A DNA stretch of 49,841 nt, from assembly GCA_964585305.1 (NCBI GenBank), contig CAZPDM010000025.1, forward strand, positions 1 to 49,841, read 5' to 3'. The notes beneath the pieces are model-generated. The model saw only the letters and a program-made list of their open reading frames with translations, did no database searches and was not told the DNA's origin. Shown one piece after another: positions 26,226 to 35,709 of this stretch. This stretch comes from CAZPDM01 sp964585305 (GTDB lineage Bacteria > Planctomycetota > Uabimicrobiia > Uabimicrobiales > JABWCH01). The position numbers and the translations under genes are program-made. Positions within the stretch are counted from its first letter, which is position 1. Each line of letters begins with the position of its first letter.

Positions 26226-27350
26226 TCAATCATCATGTTTTTTACAATGGCAACAGCATACTGGAGCTTGAGTATTTTCAGATTTTTCTTCCAGTTTATG
26301 ATTGTTTATATTTTGTTTTTTATTTTTTTGCGGAAAAATTCCATAAATTAAAATACATAATAACACAACGCCACTGATATTTTGCAATAATCCAGGCAAT
26401 TTCCACGGACAACAATGAGAAGATTCTCCTAAACGTGGAACGATTATATAGTCTAAGCAAAGTCCAGCAACTAAAGCACAAACAATAATTGTAATAAGAT
26501 AGCAAATTGCAGCCTTTTTCCCCATAACTTTCCAAATAATTGCAATTGCTGCAATATTTGTTGCTGGACCAGTCATCAAAAAGACTAATGCTGCACCGGG
26601 AGAAATTCCTTTTGCAATAAGTATGGCTGCAATAGGGACAGAAGCTGTTGCACAAACATACATTGGAATACTAACAGCTATCATCACTAGCATTCCTAAA
26701 ATGCCTCCATTTTGCCCAAAAATTTGAGCAAGAAAATTATCTGGAATAAATATTGCTAAAGCAGAAGAAAAAAATAATCCAAATAATAATGGTTTAGAAA
26801 TATCTTTTGCTAAAACAAAAAATCCATAATGGAGTGCATACAAAAACTTAGTAATGACAGTATTTATCAGGCCTTGTTTTGTTTGATGATTATTATTTTC
26901 ACTATTAAAAGAATTTTCTGGAGCAGTTTCAGGTTCTTTTCGATAAGCAAAATCTACAAACACACCACCAATAATACCACTTAGCAGTGCTACAAGCGGT
27001 CGTACTATAGCAAACATTGGCCCAAGTAAACTGAACGTAACTAGTATGCTATCTATACCAGTTTGAGGAGTAGAAATTAAAAAGGCTAATGACGATCCTC
27101 TGCTAGCTCCATTCTTTCGAAAAGACGCTGCAATAGGAAGCACACTGCAACTACATAAAGGAAGAGGAATCCCAAAAAGAGTCGCTTTAATAATTCCAAG
27201 TAAACCAGGTTTACCAAGATGACGTTGCACTAAAGTTGGCGTAATAAAAATTGCAATGATCCCGGCTAAAAAAAATCCAAGCAATAAATAGCTAGACATT
27301 TCAGCCAAAGATTGCCAAAAAACGAGTAAAGATTCGCCAAGAATTTTCAT
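26226..27350 (-). CDS. Permease of the COG0701/SO_0444 (Cu/Zn efflux) family
   Basis: 374 residues; AAGGTGG before the ATG. Around eight to ten membrane helices are arranged as two similar halves, each with a conserved loop: GIPLPLCSCSVLPIAASFRKNG in the first and AVSIPMYVCATASVPIAAIL in the second. The motifs P-L-C-S-C and P-M-Y-V-C-A-T place it with SO_0444-type permeases, linked to copper/zinc efflux. The central loop is polar and Asn-rich, and the tail ends in a Cys/His cluster (PVCCCHCKKHDD) likely to bind metal. It is a single gene between two terminator regions, with no adjacent regulator, chaperone or ArsR gene. Substrate is inferred only from family and tail. Confidence 0.8.
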   Translation of the reverse strand: MKILGESLLVFWQSLAEMSSYLLLGFFLAGIIAIFITPTLVQRHLGKPGLLGIIKATLFGIPLPLCSCSVLPIAASFRKNGASRGSSLAFLISTPQTGIDSILVTFSLLGPMFAIVRPLVALLSGIIGGVFVDFAYRKEPETAPENSFNSENNNHQTKQGLINTVITKFLYALHYGFFVLAKDISKPLLFGLFFSSALAIFIPDNFLAQIFGQNGGILGMLVMIAVSIPMYVCATASVPIAAILIAKGISPGAALVFLMTGPATNIAAIAIIWKVMGKKAAICYLITIIVCALVAGLCLDYIIVPRLGESSHCCPWKLPGLLQNISGVVLLCILIYGIFPQKNKKQNINNHKLEEKSENTQAPVCCCHCKKHDD

Positions 27351-27440
27351 ATAGAACCACCTTATAAATTTGGTACTAAAATACTATTTTTTCTATTTTA
27401 ACTCGCACAGTTTTTTATGCGAGTTATTGTTTCTACTTAA

Positions 27441-30400
27441 CTAGCGAACAATATATTCTTCTACTTCTGCCCACTTTTGGAGCAATTTCTTGGGAGAAAT
27501 GGGGAAAGAAGTTCCTAGCTCTTGTGCATAAGTAGAAACCTTAAATTCTTCGATCATCCAACGGTATTCTTCCAGTAGTTTTTTTGCATGAAGGGTATCC
27601 TCCAAGATCATTTTTCCATTTTCAAGGTTTTCAAGGTGTACAGAAATTTCTTGTCTGCGTTTATGATCCTTGGGAGGATCTGTAATAACACGTTGCAAAC
27701 GAATTTGCAGAGCTTTGAGATAGCGTGGATAATGTTGCAAACTAGCTAAAGGAATATCTAATAAAAAATGCTTGGGAAAAAACTCTTGCAAACTTTTTTT
27801 TACGTCGCTTACACAATCGCCTTGATATCCTTGAGCCTGGCGATAGGGATCGCTGCTTATCATAAGCATTACTTTTTCATATTGTTCCAAAATGCTTGTT
27901 AATAAATTAGGCCACTGATCGAACCATTGCCAAATTTTTGTATGAGTTTCTTGCTTCAGTTGTACAAAATCTTTTTCACAGCGAATTACTTTATCTTCAA
28001 GAGTTAAAAAAGATTTTTTTGCAGCAGCTAGACTTTCTTCTTCTAAATAGCGTGTCCAATTTAAACGAATGAATTTTTTTTGCAAAGGCTCTAAAATTGA
28101 AAGCGCACGTTGAATTTTACTAAATTCCGTTGCCAAAGAATATTCCAAAAGTAGTTGGGTTGATTTTTTTATATTTTCTTCAGCTTCTTCTCGGGTGTGA
28201 AATAAATTTCGATTGATGTCGTTTTGTACTATCTCTAACCCTGGATAGCCAAGATGCGGAAGCCCACCTTGGAAAGGAGTAATCTCAATACTTTCAGGTA
28301 ACTGTCCAAAACACCATGTCCGTAATTTGGGAAGAAACCATTTTTGACGAACAGTTTCCCATGCTGCATTGGGACGGTTAATTTTGATTTGGCCTTGCAA
28401 ACAGGCTAAATCTCTACCACTAGTTATTGGACGATTATAAGCATCAATAACTTCATATCGAAAAAAAAGATGTTTGGGAACTTCTTCTAAATGCCAATCT
28501 TCTGGTTGAATTCTTAAATGATATTTTTCATAGACAAAGTTTTCTATGGCTTGAAAAATTGAGATAACAGGATTTCGAATCATTTCTTTCATTATTTCGC
28601 GAACGCGATCTGCTATAGGCATAAGTTTTCTTCGTAAATCTTTTGACAAAGATTTCATGCATTCACTAATTTTTTCTTCCAACCATCCTGGAATTAGCCA
28701 ACTAAAAGGCTCCGGAGTAATCTGATGGATCATGTCAGTTGGAACGCGAACAGTAATTCCATCTTCCACTATTTCTGGATCAAAAGTATAGACTAATTCT
28801 AACTTTTGGCTTCCTAAAAGAATATAATCAGGATATTCTTTTTCATCTAATTTGGGTAATTCTTGAGCAAGAATATCTAACAACTTCATATTTAAAAAGT
28901 CTTCTTTAGGATGCTGTTCGCACCATTGTTGAAGTTCATGAAAATTTACAACATCCGGCAATTTTTCCAAATAAAATTGTTCCAAAACTGTCTCATCTGC
29001 TAAGAGATTCCGTTTTCGGAGTTTATTTTCAATACGTCGTACGCTAGAAATTAAATTTTGATTAGTCTTTAAAAAAGGAAAATTTCCTATTCCTTCTTCA
29101 CGAACAAGACCATGCCGTATTAAAATTTCACGAGATTCTTTTCGGTTGATACGTCCGTAATGAACAGTACGTTGGGGAACAATGATTAACCCCCATAGAG
29201 TAACCTTTTCATTTGCATTGACCTGACACGATTGAGGATTCCATCGTGCATCTGTATAAGTATATTCAACCAAATGATGCGCTAAAGGTTCAATCCAACT
29301 TACATCAATTTTAGCTAATGTACGCGCAAATAATTTTGAAGTTTCTACAATTTCTGCGGCAACAATCCATTCAGATCCTTCATTAAATAAAGCTGATCCA
29401 GGGAAAAGCATAACTTCTTGATTCTGCCGAGCATAATAAATATTTTTTTCTTTTTTATGACATATATGCCCTAAAAACCCACTTAAAATTGCTTTATGGA
29501 TACTTTGATATGTCCCTGAACTTGGATTAAGTTTGAGCTTCCCAGAATCTTGTAAAAGATCATACAATTCATCATGTAAGTCACACCATTCTGTCATACG
29601 AGTATAAGAAAGAAAATTTTGATGGCAAAATTTTCTCATTTTATTTTGTGTTTTAAGTTGCGCCCAAGTACGATGAAAGTGACTCCATAAATTCCAAAAA
29701 CTTAGAAAATCTGAATTTTTATCCATAAATTGACGATGGCATTCATCAGCTTTGGAAGCACTTTCAAAAGGACGTTCTCGTGGATCTTGAATGCTTAGTG
29801 CAGAAGCAATAACAAGAACTTCACTAAGAGAATCTTCTTGCAATGCTGCTAGCAAAATTCGTCCCATTCGAGGATCCGTTGGAATCTTAGCTAGTTCCCA
29901 CCCCAATTCGGTAAGTTTTTTGCCTTTGTCCATCGCGCCTAATTCAATTAAAGTTTGAATTCCATCTCTAATTGCAGATCGACTGGGGGCATCCATAAAT
30001 GGGAAAGTTTCAATATCTCCCATTTCTAAAGCAGCTAAACGCAATATAACTTCAGCTAAGTCTGAACGTTTGATTTCTGGAGCAGTAAATTTATCACGTA
30101 ATTCAAAATCTTCTTGGCTATAAAGGCGGATGCATATTCCATCTTGAACACGACCGCAACGACCTTTTCTTTGCTCTGCAGAACTTTGAGATACGGATTC
30201 TATAGGCAAACGTTTTGTTTTACTTCGGGAGCAATACCTACTAATTCTAGCTAATCCAGTGTCGATAACATAACGAATTCCTGGCACTGTAATAGAAGTT
30301 TCAGCAATATTTGTGGCAACAATTACTTTTCTTTGTTTATTTTCGAAAATGCGATTTTGTTCCAAGGAACTTAAGCGGCTGAACAAGGGCATTACATCAG

Positions 30401-31364
30401 CTTGGCACCATGACGCACCATTGAGGCGATCTATAGCTTCGCGAATATCTGCTTCGCCAGGCATAAATATCAGCACATCTCCCGTATCGTCTGATTCAAA
30501 AATAAATTTTGCACTTTCAATTGCAGCGTCAATAATCGTAATATCTCCGGCCTCTTCTTTTTCTTTATCTATAGGTTGGTAATAAAGAGTAACAGGATAC
30601 ATACGACCGGAAACTTCAACAATAGGCGCATTATCAAAAAAACGGGCAAAAGATTCTGTATCAATTGTAGCAGAAGAAATAATAATTTTTAAATCAGGAC
30701 GTTTGGGCAATAGAGTTTTTAGATAGCCTAAAATAAAATCTATATTTAGACTGCGTTCATGAGCTTCATCTATGATGATAGTATCGTATTCATATAAATA
30801 GGGATCTTCATGAATTTCTGCCAGTAAAATTCCATCTGTCATGATTTTGATCCAAGCTGAATCAGAATCATTAGTATCAAAACGAATTTTGTAAGAGACG
30901 GCATGCTCACATTCTACTACTTCACTACTAAGATAGCGCGCAATAGAAGTTGCTGCTACTCGTCTGGGTTGTGTACAGCCAATTTTTCCTTCACGCCCTT
31001 GTCCAGATTCTACACACATTTTGGGGAGTTGAGTTGTTTTTCCTGATCCAGTTTCACCAGCAATTACGACTACTTGATGTTTTTGAATAAGAGAAATTAT
31101 TTCCGTTTTTTTTTCTAAAATAGGTAATTTTAAAGGATAACGAAATTTCGGCGCGAAGATTTGTCGTAAATTTCGATTTCCTATAGATTTTTCAACATCT
31201 GCCATTAAATTTATCAATGAGTTTTCAATTCCTTGTCCACGTCTCAATTTATTTTTGATATTTTGCAATCGTTTTATAAATTGTGGACGATCTTTACGAA
31301 GACAAGAATCTATACTAAGCTCAATTTTTTTTATTTCATCAGAAATGATAGAAGAAATAGCCAT
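27441..31364 (-). CDS. hrpA: ATP-dependent RNA helicase HrpA (DEAH box)
   Basis: 1307 residues, close to E. coli HrpA (about 1300). The helicase core is in the first half: Walker A GETGSGKTTQLPK, DEAH in IIIDEAHERSL, SAT in ISSATID, TNIAETSIT, and motif VI QRKGRCGRVQDG. The HA2/OB-fold region and the long HrpA-specific C-terminal DUF3418 region follow. HrpA rescues collided or stalled ribosomes and remodels mRNP in other bacteria. AAAGGTAAG precedes the ATG. An 88-nt gap separates it from the tiny membrane ORF upstream. Confidence 0.95.
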   Translation of the reverse strand: MAISSIISDEIKKIELSIDSCLRKDRPQFIKRLQNIKNKLRRGQGIENSLINLMADVEKSIGNRNLRQIFAPKFRYPLKLPILEKKTEIISLIQKHQVVVIAGETGSGKTTQLPKMCVESGQGREGKIGCTQPRRVAATSIARYLSSEVVECEHAVSYKIRFDTNDSDSAWIKIMTDGILLAEIHEDPYLYEYDTIIIDEAHERSLNIDFILGYLKTLLPKRPDLKIIISSATIDTESFARFFDNAPIVEVSGRMYPVTLYYQPIDKEKEEAGDITIIDAAIESAKFIFESDDTGDVLIFMPGEADIREAIDRLNGASWCQADVMPLFSRLSSLEQNRIFENKQRKVIVATNIAETSITVPGIRYVIDTGLARISRYCSRSKTKRLPIESVSQSSAEQRKGRCGRVQDGICIRLYSQEDFELRDKFTAPEIKRSDLAEVILRLAALEMGDIETFPFMDAPSRSAIRDGIQTLIELGAMDKGKKLTELGWELAKIPTDPRMGRILLAALQEDSLSEVLVIASALSIQDPRERPFESASKADECHRQFMDKNSDFLSFWNLWSHFHRTWAQLKTQNKMRKFCHQNFLSYTRMTEWCDLHDELYDLLQDSGKLKLNPSSGTYQSIHKAILSGFLGHICHKKEKNIYYARQNQEVMLFPGSALFNEGSEWIVAAEIVETSKLFARTLAKIDVSWIEPLAHHLVEYTYTDARWNPQSCQVNANEKVTLWGLIIVPQRTVHYGRINRKESREILIRHGLVREEGIGNFPFLKTNQNLISSVRRIENKLRKRNLLADETVLEQFYLEKLPDVVNFHELQQWCEQHPKEDFLNMKLLDILAQELPKLDEKEYPDYILLGSQKLELVYTFDPEIVEDGITVRVPTDMIHQITPEPFSWLIPGWLEEKISECMKSLSKDLRRKLMPIADRVREIMKEMIRNPVISIFQAIENFVYEKYHLRIQPEDWHLEEVPKHLFFRYEVIDAYNRPITSGRDLACLQGQIKINRPNAAWETVRQKWFLPKLRTWCFGQLPESIEITPFQGGLPHLGYPGLEIVQNDINRNLFHTREEAEENIKKSTQLLLEYSLATEFSKIQRALSILEPLQKKFIRLNWTRYLEEESLAAAKKSFLTLEDKVIRCEKDFVQLKQETHTKIWQWFDQWPNLLTSILEQYEKVMLMISSDPYRQAQGYQGDCVSDVKKSLQEFFPKHFLLDIPLASLQHYPRYLKALQIRLQRVITDPPKDHKRRQEISVHLENLENGKMILEDTLHAKKLLEEYRWMIEEFKVSTYAQELGTSFPISPKKLLQKWAEVEEYIVR

Positions 31365-31452
31365 TACAGCTTACCTTTGAAAATAAATATAAATTTAAAT
31401 ATTATTCATTTGTTGTACAAGTTGTTGAAGCCCCTGGCTCATTAGGAAAAAT

Positions 31453-31554
31453 TCAGGAGCCTTTTCCAGATTTATGTAGATAAAATTGAAATAAAAACCA
31501 TAAAACAATCATAATTATAAAAAAATATAATGAACTTCGATCATTTTTATCCAT
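31453..31554 (-). CDS. Candidate 33-residue membrane micropeptide upstream of hrpA
   Basis: ATG at 31554 with GAAAGG (31563-31568) 8 nt upstream, the same Shine-Dalgarno as other genes here. The product has a charged start (MDKNDRSS), one hydrophobic helix (about 9-27, LYFFIIMIVLWFLFQFYL) and a basic end (HKSGKGS). No family is recognised. If one base is removed in the A-run encoding SGK (31462-31465), the frame continues as APEFFLMSQGLQQLVQQMNNI. That would make a 52-residue protein with an amphipathic tail, so a frameshift (real, programmed or error) is possible. The remainder of the 31365-31679 gap is AT-rich. Confidence 0.5.
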   Translation of the reverse strand: MDKNDRSSLYFFIIMIVLWFLFQFYLHKSGKGS

Positions 31555-31606
31555 AATTTTCGCCTTTCTTTTTAGAAAATTCTCTTGCTATAAACGCTTA
31601 AAGATT

Positions 31607-31636
31607 TTACAATAATTGGCATTTAAATGCTATAAA
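31607..31636 (+). promoter_or_regulatory. Candidate promoter for the 31680 gene
   Basis: TTACAA (31607-31612), an 18-nt spacer, and an extended -10 TGCTATAAA (31628-31636) lie 44 nt before the ATG at 31680. Confidence 0.35.
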
Positions 31637-31679
31637 TAGAAAAAAATATCTGAAAAGAATTGATAAGTTGGAGAAGATT

Positions 31680-33002
31680 ATGCTAAAAAATATTTTTTAT
31701 GTAATTTTATTACTTTCCTCAGTAAATATCCCAACATTAGCAATGTTTTTAGCTCTAAATGATGGAACATTGATTTTAGGAGAAATTGTTGAACAAGATG
31801 AATCTAAAATTGTTTTTCGCAGATGGGATAATGATGGTATTTTGGAAATCCCTTGGGCACTTATACATAACCAGCAAAAAACAGAATTGCAGCAAAAAGT
31901 TGGTTTAATAGCACCTAGCGAAAACAATATAACAATTTCTGGAGTAAATATCTACTTCAAAAACGGTGGCAATATGCTAGGGAAAATTATAGAACGTAAG
32001 GCTCAAGTGATTATATTAAAAAATAAGTCTGGGAATATTCCTATTCCCTTAAATAATATTATGAAAGAAGAGCCTTGTGAGATACCGTTGCTTGAGGCAT
32101 TTAAACCATTAGAAGTTTACAATGAAATTTATAAGAGATTCGATCTTTCTAAAGCAGAAGGAAATTGGGAATTGGCACAAATTCTTACTTCTATAGGAGA
32201 TAGTGCAAAAGCGAAACAATTATTGGAAAAAACACAATCATTAGACGAAGGGTATCGTGCTAAAGTTGAGACCTTATTGCAAAAAATTAGTAAAACAGAG
32301 CAAGAAAATCAACAACAAAAATCTTTACAAAAATATTTCATGTATCGAAATTCTAAAAGATTTACAGAGGCAATTCAAGTATTAGAAAGTTTAAAAGATT
32401 CTCTTGAAGAGCAAACATGGCAACAATATTATGATGAAGTACTTCAGCAACAAAAGGATTTTATGTTGGAGAATGTATCCTTACGTTGGGCAAAGAAAGC
32501 TGGCCAAAAAATTAGTAGTATTGCTATGGATTCTAAGAGAAATTTAGCTGAGGTACAAGATTATCTCAAAAAAACTATAAACACTGAAATTATAAAAGAA
32601 TTGAGTGAAGAATTAAAAATATCAGAAGAAAATGTCCAAAATTATTGGGAAAACCGCAAACAATCAAACGAATATCGTTTTAGCTACAGAGATGGAACTT
32701 TTATTGTTGGAATGCAAGGCCAAAATACATCAGGACAAATACAAGGAAGAGGATATTCCAATACAATATTAAGAAATTCTCGTTTAGCTACCCCTCAAGA
32801 ATGGTGGCAAAGTTCTAGCAGTACAAATCGTAAAGAATGGCTATCTGCTTACTATTTTGAACATAATTTTGATTTAATCAGACAGGAGTTAAAAACTTGC
32901 CCAAATTGCTCTGGCCAGGGTACACAATACGTAGGAGGAAAGATAGTTGTTTGTTCATATTGTCATGGTTTAAAAAATGAAAGAATCATCGTAGTAAAAT
33001 AG
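31680..33002 (+). CDS. Exported protein of unknown function with C-terminal DnaJ-type zinc-finger motif
   Basis: 440 residues from the ATG at 31680, supported by GGAGAAG; a TTG at 31668 is less likely. The signal peptide is about 1-21 (...NIPTLA). Two similar small beta segments follow: NDGTLILGEIVEQDESKIVF and NGGNMLGKIIERKAQVIIL. The middle is helical, Gln/Lys/Glu-rich and TPR-like (DSAKAKQLLEKTQ...). The C-terminal ~30 residues hold CPNCSGQG and CSYCHGLK, two CxxCxGxG units, fewer than in the 17162-17683 protein but of the same type. No enzymatic motif is seen. It precedes rnfE by 265 nt on the same strand; that gap contains the 33091-33181 inverted repeats, so operon membership is doubtful. 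Confidence 0.75.
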   Translation: MLKNIFYVILLLSSVNIPTLAMFLALNDGTLILGEIVEQDESKIVFRRWDNDGILEIPWALIHNQQKTELQQKVGLIAPSENNITISGVNIYFKNGGNMLGKIIERKAQVIILKNKSGNIPIPLNNIMKEEPCEIPLLEAFKPLEVYNEIYKRFDLSKAEGNWELAQILTSIGDSAKAKQLLEKTQSLDEGYRAKVETLLQKISKTEQENQQQKSLQKYFMYRNSKRFTEAIQVLESLKDSLEEQTWQQYYDEVLQQQKDFMLENVSLRWAKKAGQKISSIAMDSKRNLAEVQDYLKKTINTEIIKELSEELKISEENVQNYWENRKQSNEYRFSYRDGTFIVGMQGQNTSGQIQGRGYSNTILRNSRLATPQEWWQSSSSTNRKEWLSAYYFEHNFDLIRQELKTCPNCSGQGTQYVGGKIVVCSYCHGLKNERIIVVK

Positions 33003-33090
33003 TATTTTTTTTGCTTGCATTTCTTTTCCCAATTTTCTAAAATAATTTTACGGGTTGTGCTAGTTGAAAAGAAAACCTACTTTACGGAAT

Positions 33091-33181
33091 TAAACCCGCC
33101 CATTTTAGATATTTTTTATGAATTCAAAATTGTTTTTAAAGAGGGCGGATTAGTTACTTCCATGCCTATACAGGAATGGAC
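33091..33181. repeat. Imperfect inverted repeats between the zinc-finger gene and rnfE
   Basis: TAAACCCGCCC (33091-33101) is complementary to GGGCGGATTA (33143-33152) with about one mismatch. A second hairpin TCCATGCCT/AGGAATGGA (about 33159-33181) follows directly. The patches are GC-richer than the AT-rich flanks. This could be a degenerate mobile palindrome or terminators of the upstream gene. The rest of the 33003-33267 gap holds nothing else I can identify. Confidence 0.4.
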
Positions 33182-33267
33182 ATGCCCAACTATCACAAGC
33201 CGTATAATTTTATGAAAAATTGATTTTATTCTTAACTATTTGCATTTTTTTTTGAGGAAGTCTTTCG

Positions 33268-33948
33268 ATGACAGCTTTTAAAGAATTTTCAAAAGGCTTA
33301 TGGAAAGAAAACCCTGTTTTTGTCATGATGTTGGGAATATGTCCAACTTTAGCAACTACCAACAGTTTGATCAATGCTTTTTGTATGGGACTTGCTATTA
33401 TTTTTACTTTAACAGCTTGCAATGCTATTATTTCAATAGTACGGAAAATCATTCCAGATGAGATACGTATTCCATGCTATATTGTTATTATTGCTTCTCT
33501 AGTTACTATTGTTGACTTAAGTATGCATGCTTTTTTGCCAAATGCTATCTATGAAGCATTAGGAATATTTATTCCTCTTATTGTAGTAAATTGTATTATT
33601 TTAGGGCGTGCCGAAGCCTTTGCTGCAAAAAACAATTTATGGCTTTCAATTTTAGATGGTTTAGGAATGGGGATCGGATTCTGCTTAGCTCTTTGCATGT
33701 TAGGAGCTATCCGTGAATTTCTTGGCAATGGTACATTGTTAAACTATCAAATATCTATTTATTTTTCTAGTGAAAAAGATGCAGCAGGGAATCTAGTTTC
33801 ATTTATTGAACCTATTTCGGTATTTAGCCAACCAGCAGGAGCGTTTTTAGTCGTAGGCGGCTATTTAGCTTTATTTAAATATCTTCATTTAAAAAAACAA
33901 GCAAAACAAACTGCACTGGAAATGGCAGAAAAAGGAATAAAAAAATAA
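33268..33948 (+). CDS. rnfE: Electron transport complex subunit RnfE (RsxE)
   Basis: 226 residues; GAGGAAG before the ATG. It is an integral membrane protein with six or so helices. Family hallmarks are KENPVFVMMLGICPTLATTNSLINA, TLTACNAIISIVRK, YEALGIFIPLIVVNCIILGRAEAFA and LGAIREFLGNGTLL. RnfA, RnfD and RnfE form the membrane core of the Rnf ferredoxin:NAD+ oxidoreductase, a Na+- or H+-pumping complex. NqrD is a paralogue, but the adjacent rnfB settles this as Rnf. rnfA follows after 37 nt. rnfC, rnfD and rnfG are not next to it. Confidence 0.95.
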   Translation: MTAFKEFSKGLWKENPVFVMMLGICPTLATTNSLINAFCMGLAIIFTLTACNAIISIVRKIIPDEIRIPCYIVIIASLVTIVDLSMHAFLPNAIYEALGIFIPLIVVNCIILGRAEAFAAKNNLWLSILDGLGMGIGFCLALCMLGAIREFLGNGTLLNYQISIYFSSEKDAAGNLVSFIEPISVFSQPAGAFLVVGGYLALFKYLHLKKQAKQTALEMAEKGIKK

Positions 33949-33985
33949 AAAATAATTCCTAAAAAAATTAAAGGAAAATAAAAAT

Positions 33986-34612
33986 ATGGATTGGTCTCTT
34001 ACATTAACAATTATTGGTGGTATGGCACTGATCAATAATTTTGTTCTTGCACGATTTTTAGGATTATGCCCATTTTTAGGTGTATCTAAAAAAATGGATT
34101 CCGCTATAGGAATGGGAATGTCGGTTATTTTTGTTATTACTATTTCTTCGGCTGTAACATGGGTAGTTTATTATTATCTTTTAAGAGAAGGTAATATTTT
34201 AGGTGCATCAGATCTAGGGCCAGTTTTAAAAATATCCAGTTATATTTTAGTTATTGCATCATTAGTACAATTTGTTGAGATGTTTTTAAAAAAAATGGTG
34301 CCAGCTTTATATCAATCTTTAGGTATTTATCTTCCACTAATTACTACAAATTGTACAATTATGGGAGTTGCATTATTAAATACTACTGATGCTCCGCTAG
34401 CAACTCAAATCACACAAGAAAGTTTTCTTTATGCTGTTATTCAAGGATTTTCTGGCGGGTTAGGATTTGCCATAGTTTTAGTTTTGATGTCAGGAATTCG
34501 AGAACGCTTAGAAACAGCAGATATTCCCAAATCAATGGAAGGAATGCCAATTGCATTTTTATGCACAGGCTTGATGGCTTTTGCATTTATGGGATTTTTG
34601 GGACTTATTTAG
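33986..34612 (+). CDS. rnfA: Electron transport complex subunit RnfA (RsxA)
   Basis: 208 residues; AAAGGAAA before the ATG. It is a membrane protein paralogous to RnfE in inverted topology. Motifs are NNFVLARFLGLCPFLGVSKKMDSAIGMG, SLGIYLPLITTNCTIMGVALLN and GLGFAIVLVLMSGIRERLE. The Cys in the two LGLCP and TTNCTIMG segments is the pair thought to hold an FeS centre in RnfA/RnfE (NqrD/E) cores. It lies between rnfE (37 nt) and rnfB (65 nt). Confidence 0.96.
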   Translation: MDWSLTLTIIGGMALINNFVLARFLGLCPFLGVSKKMDSAIGMGMSVIFVITISSAVTWVVYYYLLREGNILGASDLGPVLKISSYILVIASLVQFVEMFLKKMVPALYQSLGIYLPLITTNCTIMGVALLNTTDAPLATQITQESFLYAVIQGFSGGLGFAIVLVLMSGIRERLETADIPKSMEGMPIAFLCTGLMAFAFMGFLGLI

Positions 34613-34625
34613 TTGCATAATAATT

Positions 34626-34660
34626 GGAGGTAGCGCACATCTTCTAATTTTACTTAGAAG
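34626..34660 (+). promoter_or_regulatory. Strong Shine-Dalgarno and hairpin upstream of rnfB without an adjacent start
   Basis: GGAGGT (34626-34631) is the best ribosome-binding sequence in the window but has no ATG/GTG/TTG in useful range; only ATC-TTC-TAA follows. Then comes a 7-bp hairpin, CTTCTAA (34641-34647) with TTAGAAG (34654-34660). The rnfB ATG at 34678 itself has no Shine-Dalgarno. A leader-type control of rnfB translation, or a standby site, is possible. Confidence 0.4.
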
Positions 34661-34677
34661 TTTTTCGCTAAGTTTCT

Positions 34678-35592
34678 ATGAAATTTTCCCAAAAGATATG
34701 TATTCTTTTTTTTATATTTTTTTTCGCTAATGTTGCCATCTTTGCCGAAAATGAACAGCAATCAAGTTTACCTTGGAAGACGTTAATCCTTCCTTCTATT
34801 TTAGCTTTATCGGCTATGGGATTATTTTCCGGAATTGGTTTAGGCATAGCTTCAAAAGTTTTTGAAGTATATGTTGATCCTAAAACACTAGCCATCAATG
34901 ATGTTTTACCAAAGGCAAATTGTGGTGCTTGTGGATATGCTGGATGTGCTGCATACTCTGAAGCTGTTGCGAAAGGTACTGCAGCAGGGAATTTATGTTT
35001 GCCTGGGGGAAATGCTGTTTCCCAAAAAATTGGCGAAATTATGGGTGTCAAAGTATCTGACGTTGTTGCCCCTGTTGCAACTATTTTATGCACAAGAAAA
35101 AAAGATGTTAAGAAAAATCAAGAATATAAAGGAATTCGTGATTGTCGTGCAGCAGCAACATTGGGAAGTAACATCTATGAATGTGCGTATGCTTGTCTTG
35201 GAATGGGGACCTGTTCAACTGTTTGCCCATTTGGGGCAATAGTAATGAACGAAGAAGATATGCCAGTTGTATTGGAAGATCATTGTACAGGTTGTGGAAT
35301 ATGCGTGGAAAATTGCCCTGTTAAGATTATCAGATTGACTCCACGAGATCATCATGTTCATATTCTTTGTGCTTCAACAGAGTTACCAAAAATCAAAGCC
35401 AAAGTACATAAAAAAGGTGCTTGCATTGCTTGTCGCAAATGTGTAAAACAATGTCCTGTTCAAGCGATTTCAATTGTAAATAATGTGGCTGTTATTGACT
35501 ACACAAAATGTACTAATTGCGAACAATGTATTGCAGTTTGTCCCACAACTGCCATTTTTAATATTCGGCCCAATAAAAAAGAAATAAAATAA
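34678..35592 (+). CDS. rnfB: Electron transport complex subunit RnfB (ferredoxin-type)
   Basis: 304 residues. The N-terminus is hydrophobic (about 5-23, ending NVAIFA, then ENEQQ) and is followed by the usual single membrane anchor (LILPSILALSAMGLFSGIGLG). The RnfB [4Fe-4S] domain is NCGACGYAGCAAYSEAV plus a later Cys. Two ferredoxin-type modules carry CTGCGICVENCPV and CIACRKCVKQCPV, CTNCEQCIAVCPT. An additional C-x4-C type site (YACLGMGTCSTVCPFG) is present. RnfB receives electrons from soluble ferredoxin. Extra residues at the N-terminus compared with short RnfB resemble a cleavable signal; the true start may be internal. It is the last rnf gene here. Confidence 0.94.
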   Translation: MKFSQKICILFFIFFFANVAIFAENEQQSSLPWKTLILPSILALSAMGLFSGIGLGIASKVFEVYVDPKTLAINDVLPKANCGACGYAGCAAYSEAVAKGTAAGNLCLPGGNAVSQKIGEIMGVKVSDVVAPVATILCTRKKDVKKNQEYKGIRDCRAAATLGSNIYECAYACLGMGTCSTVCPFGAIVMNEEDMPVVLEDHCTGCGICVENCPVKIIRLTPRDHHVHILCASTELPKIKAKVHKKGACIACRKCVKQCPVQAISIVNNVAVIDYTKCTNCEQCIAVCPTTAIFNIRPNKKEIK

Positions 35593-35709
35593 GCAAAAAC
35601 ATCAAAATAAACAAAATTATATTAAAAAAGGCTTTCAGAGAATCTCTCAAAGTCTTCAAAGTTTTTGCTAAAACTATAAAAGCAAAGTTAACGAAGATTG
35701 GAGTTGCGA

